The notes under the pieces: generated by a model
Seen by the model: the letters and a program-made list of their open reading frames with translations, nothing else
Databases searched by the model: none
What the model was told of the DNA's origin: nothing
Program-made: the position numbers and the translations under genes
Assembly: GCA_022360055.1 (NCBI GenBank)
Contig: JAKSDO010000255.1
Coordinates: 1 to 55,239 of the forward strand
Origin: Cytophagales bacterium
GTDB taxonomy: Bacteria; Bacteroidota; Bacteroidia; Cytophagales; Cyclobacteriaceae
Length of the DNA: 55,239 bases
Direction: 5' to 3'
Shown here: positions 54,077 to 55,239 of the stretch, piece after piece
How positions within the stretch are numbered: the first letter of the stretch is position 1
Layout of the letters: each line of letters opens with the position of its first letter

Positions 54077-55239
54077 ATGAAGATATTATCTGAATATTAT
54101 CTTAACCTGGTGCTTTGTGTTATTTTATCAATTTTGCTTAATACGGGTAAGCTCCATGCCCAGGATGCCCAAATATGGCAAAAATATACTGGGTCTATTA
54201 CCGATCCCAATATACCAACACTTCCCAATTATGGCTATGCGGGGTACAAGCTTGGGCAAGAAGCTATCCCTGAAACACACCCTCACTTGGTATTTGATGT
54301 GACCGACTATGGGGCCGTGCCCAATGATGCCAATTCCGACCAGGCAGCCATTCAAGCGGCTATCGATGCGGCTGAGGCCAATGGCGGCGGGGTGGTGTTT
54401 TTTCCTCCGGGCGAATTTTTGGTAAATACCGACCCAAATCCTTCGACAAGCATCCTCATAGAGTCATCCAATATTATTTTAAAAGGCAGTGGTTCGACAC
54501 CGGGAGGCACCATCGTTAACATGAAAAACCGGATGCAACCTCCTCCGGGTGGTGGGGGACTACAACCTATGTTTCGTTTCGAAATGCCCTGGTCGGCTTC
54601 GGCCACCAGTTTGGTTACACAAGATGCAGACCGGGGGGACATGTTTGTCACCGTTGAAGCTGCCAGTCTTTTACAGGGCAGAAAATATTGCAGGATGGAC
54701 ATGCCGGCCAGCCTTGCGGCTAACGATCAATTCCTGGAGGGAAGATCGCCCCAGAGCTCATGGACCAAGGTCCATGATAACGGGGTAAGTGCGATCGAAT
54801 ATCATGAAATTGAATCCATTGACCTAGCCAATAACCGGGTTTATTTCAAAGATCCCCTTGTTGATGACGTAAAGGTAGCACATGGCTGGGGGGTGCGGAG
54901 TATAGCGCTGATGGAGGGAAGTGGTTTTGAAGATATTCATTTCAAGGCCAATTTCTTTGATAATTATGTTCACCTTCAACATGTCGGTTGGGGTTTTATG
55001 AAAATGGAACGGACAGCCCATTCCTGGGTTAGGCGGGTTAGGATCAGTAACGTAACGGGTGTAATGGCTGTCCGTAATTCCTATGCTTTAAGTATAATCC
55101 AGCTATTGGTTGATGGCAACAGGGGCCATACTACTGTAGGTACTGTCGTTTCTACCAGGATACTGACTGGATTGACCTGGGATAATACCAACAAAGGCAC
55201 ATATCATGGGTCAGGTTTCGCAACAGGGGCCAATGGTTC
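54077..55239 (+). CDS. secreted pectate-lyase-fold protein, cut by window edge
   Basis: The frame starts at ATG 54077 and stays open to the right edge (387 codons). A signal peptide ends near KLHAQD. The sequence then matches the start of right-handed beta-helix enzymes: VTDYGAVPNDANSDQAAIQA followed by AIDAAEANGGGVVFFPPGEF, the Pectate_lyase_3/GH28-like entry motif. Downstream repeats include EDIHFKANFFDNYVHLQHVG and rungs such as VRRVRISNVTGVMAVRNS. DUF4955-type proteins from Bacteroidota share this pattern and degrade uronic-acid polymers. Catalytic residues fall beyond or near the edge and cannot be checked, so lyase versus hydrolase is open. It belongs with the SusC/SusD pair just upstream. 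Confidence 0.8.
   Translation, partial: MKILSEYYLNLVLCVILSILLNTGKLHAQDAQIWQKYTGSITDPNIPTLPNYGYAGYKLGQEAIPETHPHLVFDVTDYGAVPNDANSDQAAIQAAIDAAEANGGGVVFFPPGEFLVNTDPNPSTSILIESSNIILKGSGSTPGGTIVNMKNRMQPPPGGGGLQPMFRFEMPWSASATSLVTQDADRGDMFVTVEAASLLQGRKYCRMDMPASLAANDQFLEGRSPQSSWTKVHDNGVSAIEYHEIESIDLANNRVYFKDPLVDDVKVAHGWGVRSIALMEGSGFEDIHFKANFFDNYVHLQHVGWGFMKMERTAHSWVRRVRISNVTGVMAVRNSYALSIIQLLVDGNRGHTTVGTVVSTRILTGLTWDNTNKGTYHGSGFATGANG

Overview
The window is typical Bacteroidota chromosome, probably a marine or free-living member of the Cytophagales group (lineage inferred, not computed). The evidence is two SusC/SusD pairs, a hybrid two-component system (HTCS), a FecI-type sigma factor with its FecR anti-sigma factor, many SPII-type lipoprotein signals, and AT-rich intergenic DNA. 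No tRNA, rRNA or CRISPR array was seen.

Region 1 (1-8813, minus strand) reads from a promoter with two nested palindromes through a MerC-like membrane protein, a broken COG0523/CobW gene, a HmuR-like TonB receptor, a HmuY-like lipoprotein and a membrane-anchored CobN/HmuS-type chelatase cut by the window edge. HmuR-HmuY-HmuS is the haem uptake and haem demetallation set known from Bacteroidota. The MerC-COG0523 head and the TGCAAC-N3-GTTGCA palindromes suggest zinc-type (Zur-like) control. Region 2 (9180-10633) is a lone AAA/DUF4143 ATPase preceded by three direct repeats with an exact 33-bp period.

Region 3 (10630-31401) is a polysaccharide utilization locus for a uronic-acid-containing sulfated glycan, most likely chondroitin/dermatan sulfate or hyaluronan. 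It holds a broken secreted-protein gene, a PL8-like chondroitin lyase, a Cys-type sulfatase, an exported enolase-superfamily protein, an HTCS regulator, a GH88 unsaturated glucuronyl hydrolase, a SusC/SusD pair with a strong terminator, and a large FG-GAP/ASPIC lipoprotein. Lyase, sulfatase and GH88 form a consistent route: cleave by beta-elimination, desulfate, hydrolyse the unsaturated disaccharide. A similar motif lies in front of both the lyase and the GH88 gene and may be the HTCS operator.

Region 4 (31588-42902) is a set of small stand-alone genes: an NTF2-like protein, a GPP34 protein, a GAF/LuxR regulator, a phytoene-desaturase-like oxidoreductase with a small membrane protein, a DJ-1/F420-reductase operon divergent from an HxlR regulator, a TlpA-like thioredoxin, a LytS/LytTR two-component pair and a YdeI-like protein. 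A deletion scar at 37330-37661 joins the start of an exported-protein gene to the end of a bestrophin gene.

Region 5 (42976-46925) is an accessory patch bounded by a 47-bp imperfect inverted repeat. It holds a TfoX-like protein, an AlbA_2/ATPase regulator with a 13-bp tandem repeat at its stop codon, a small membrane protein, several dead gene fragments including a RelE-like toxin relic, and a sigma factor.

Region 6 (46218-55239) is a second utilization locus built on sigma/anti-sigma control: ECF sigma factor, FecR, an STN-containing SusC, SusD, and a pectate-lyase-fold enzyme that runs off the right edge.
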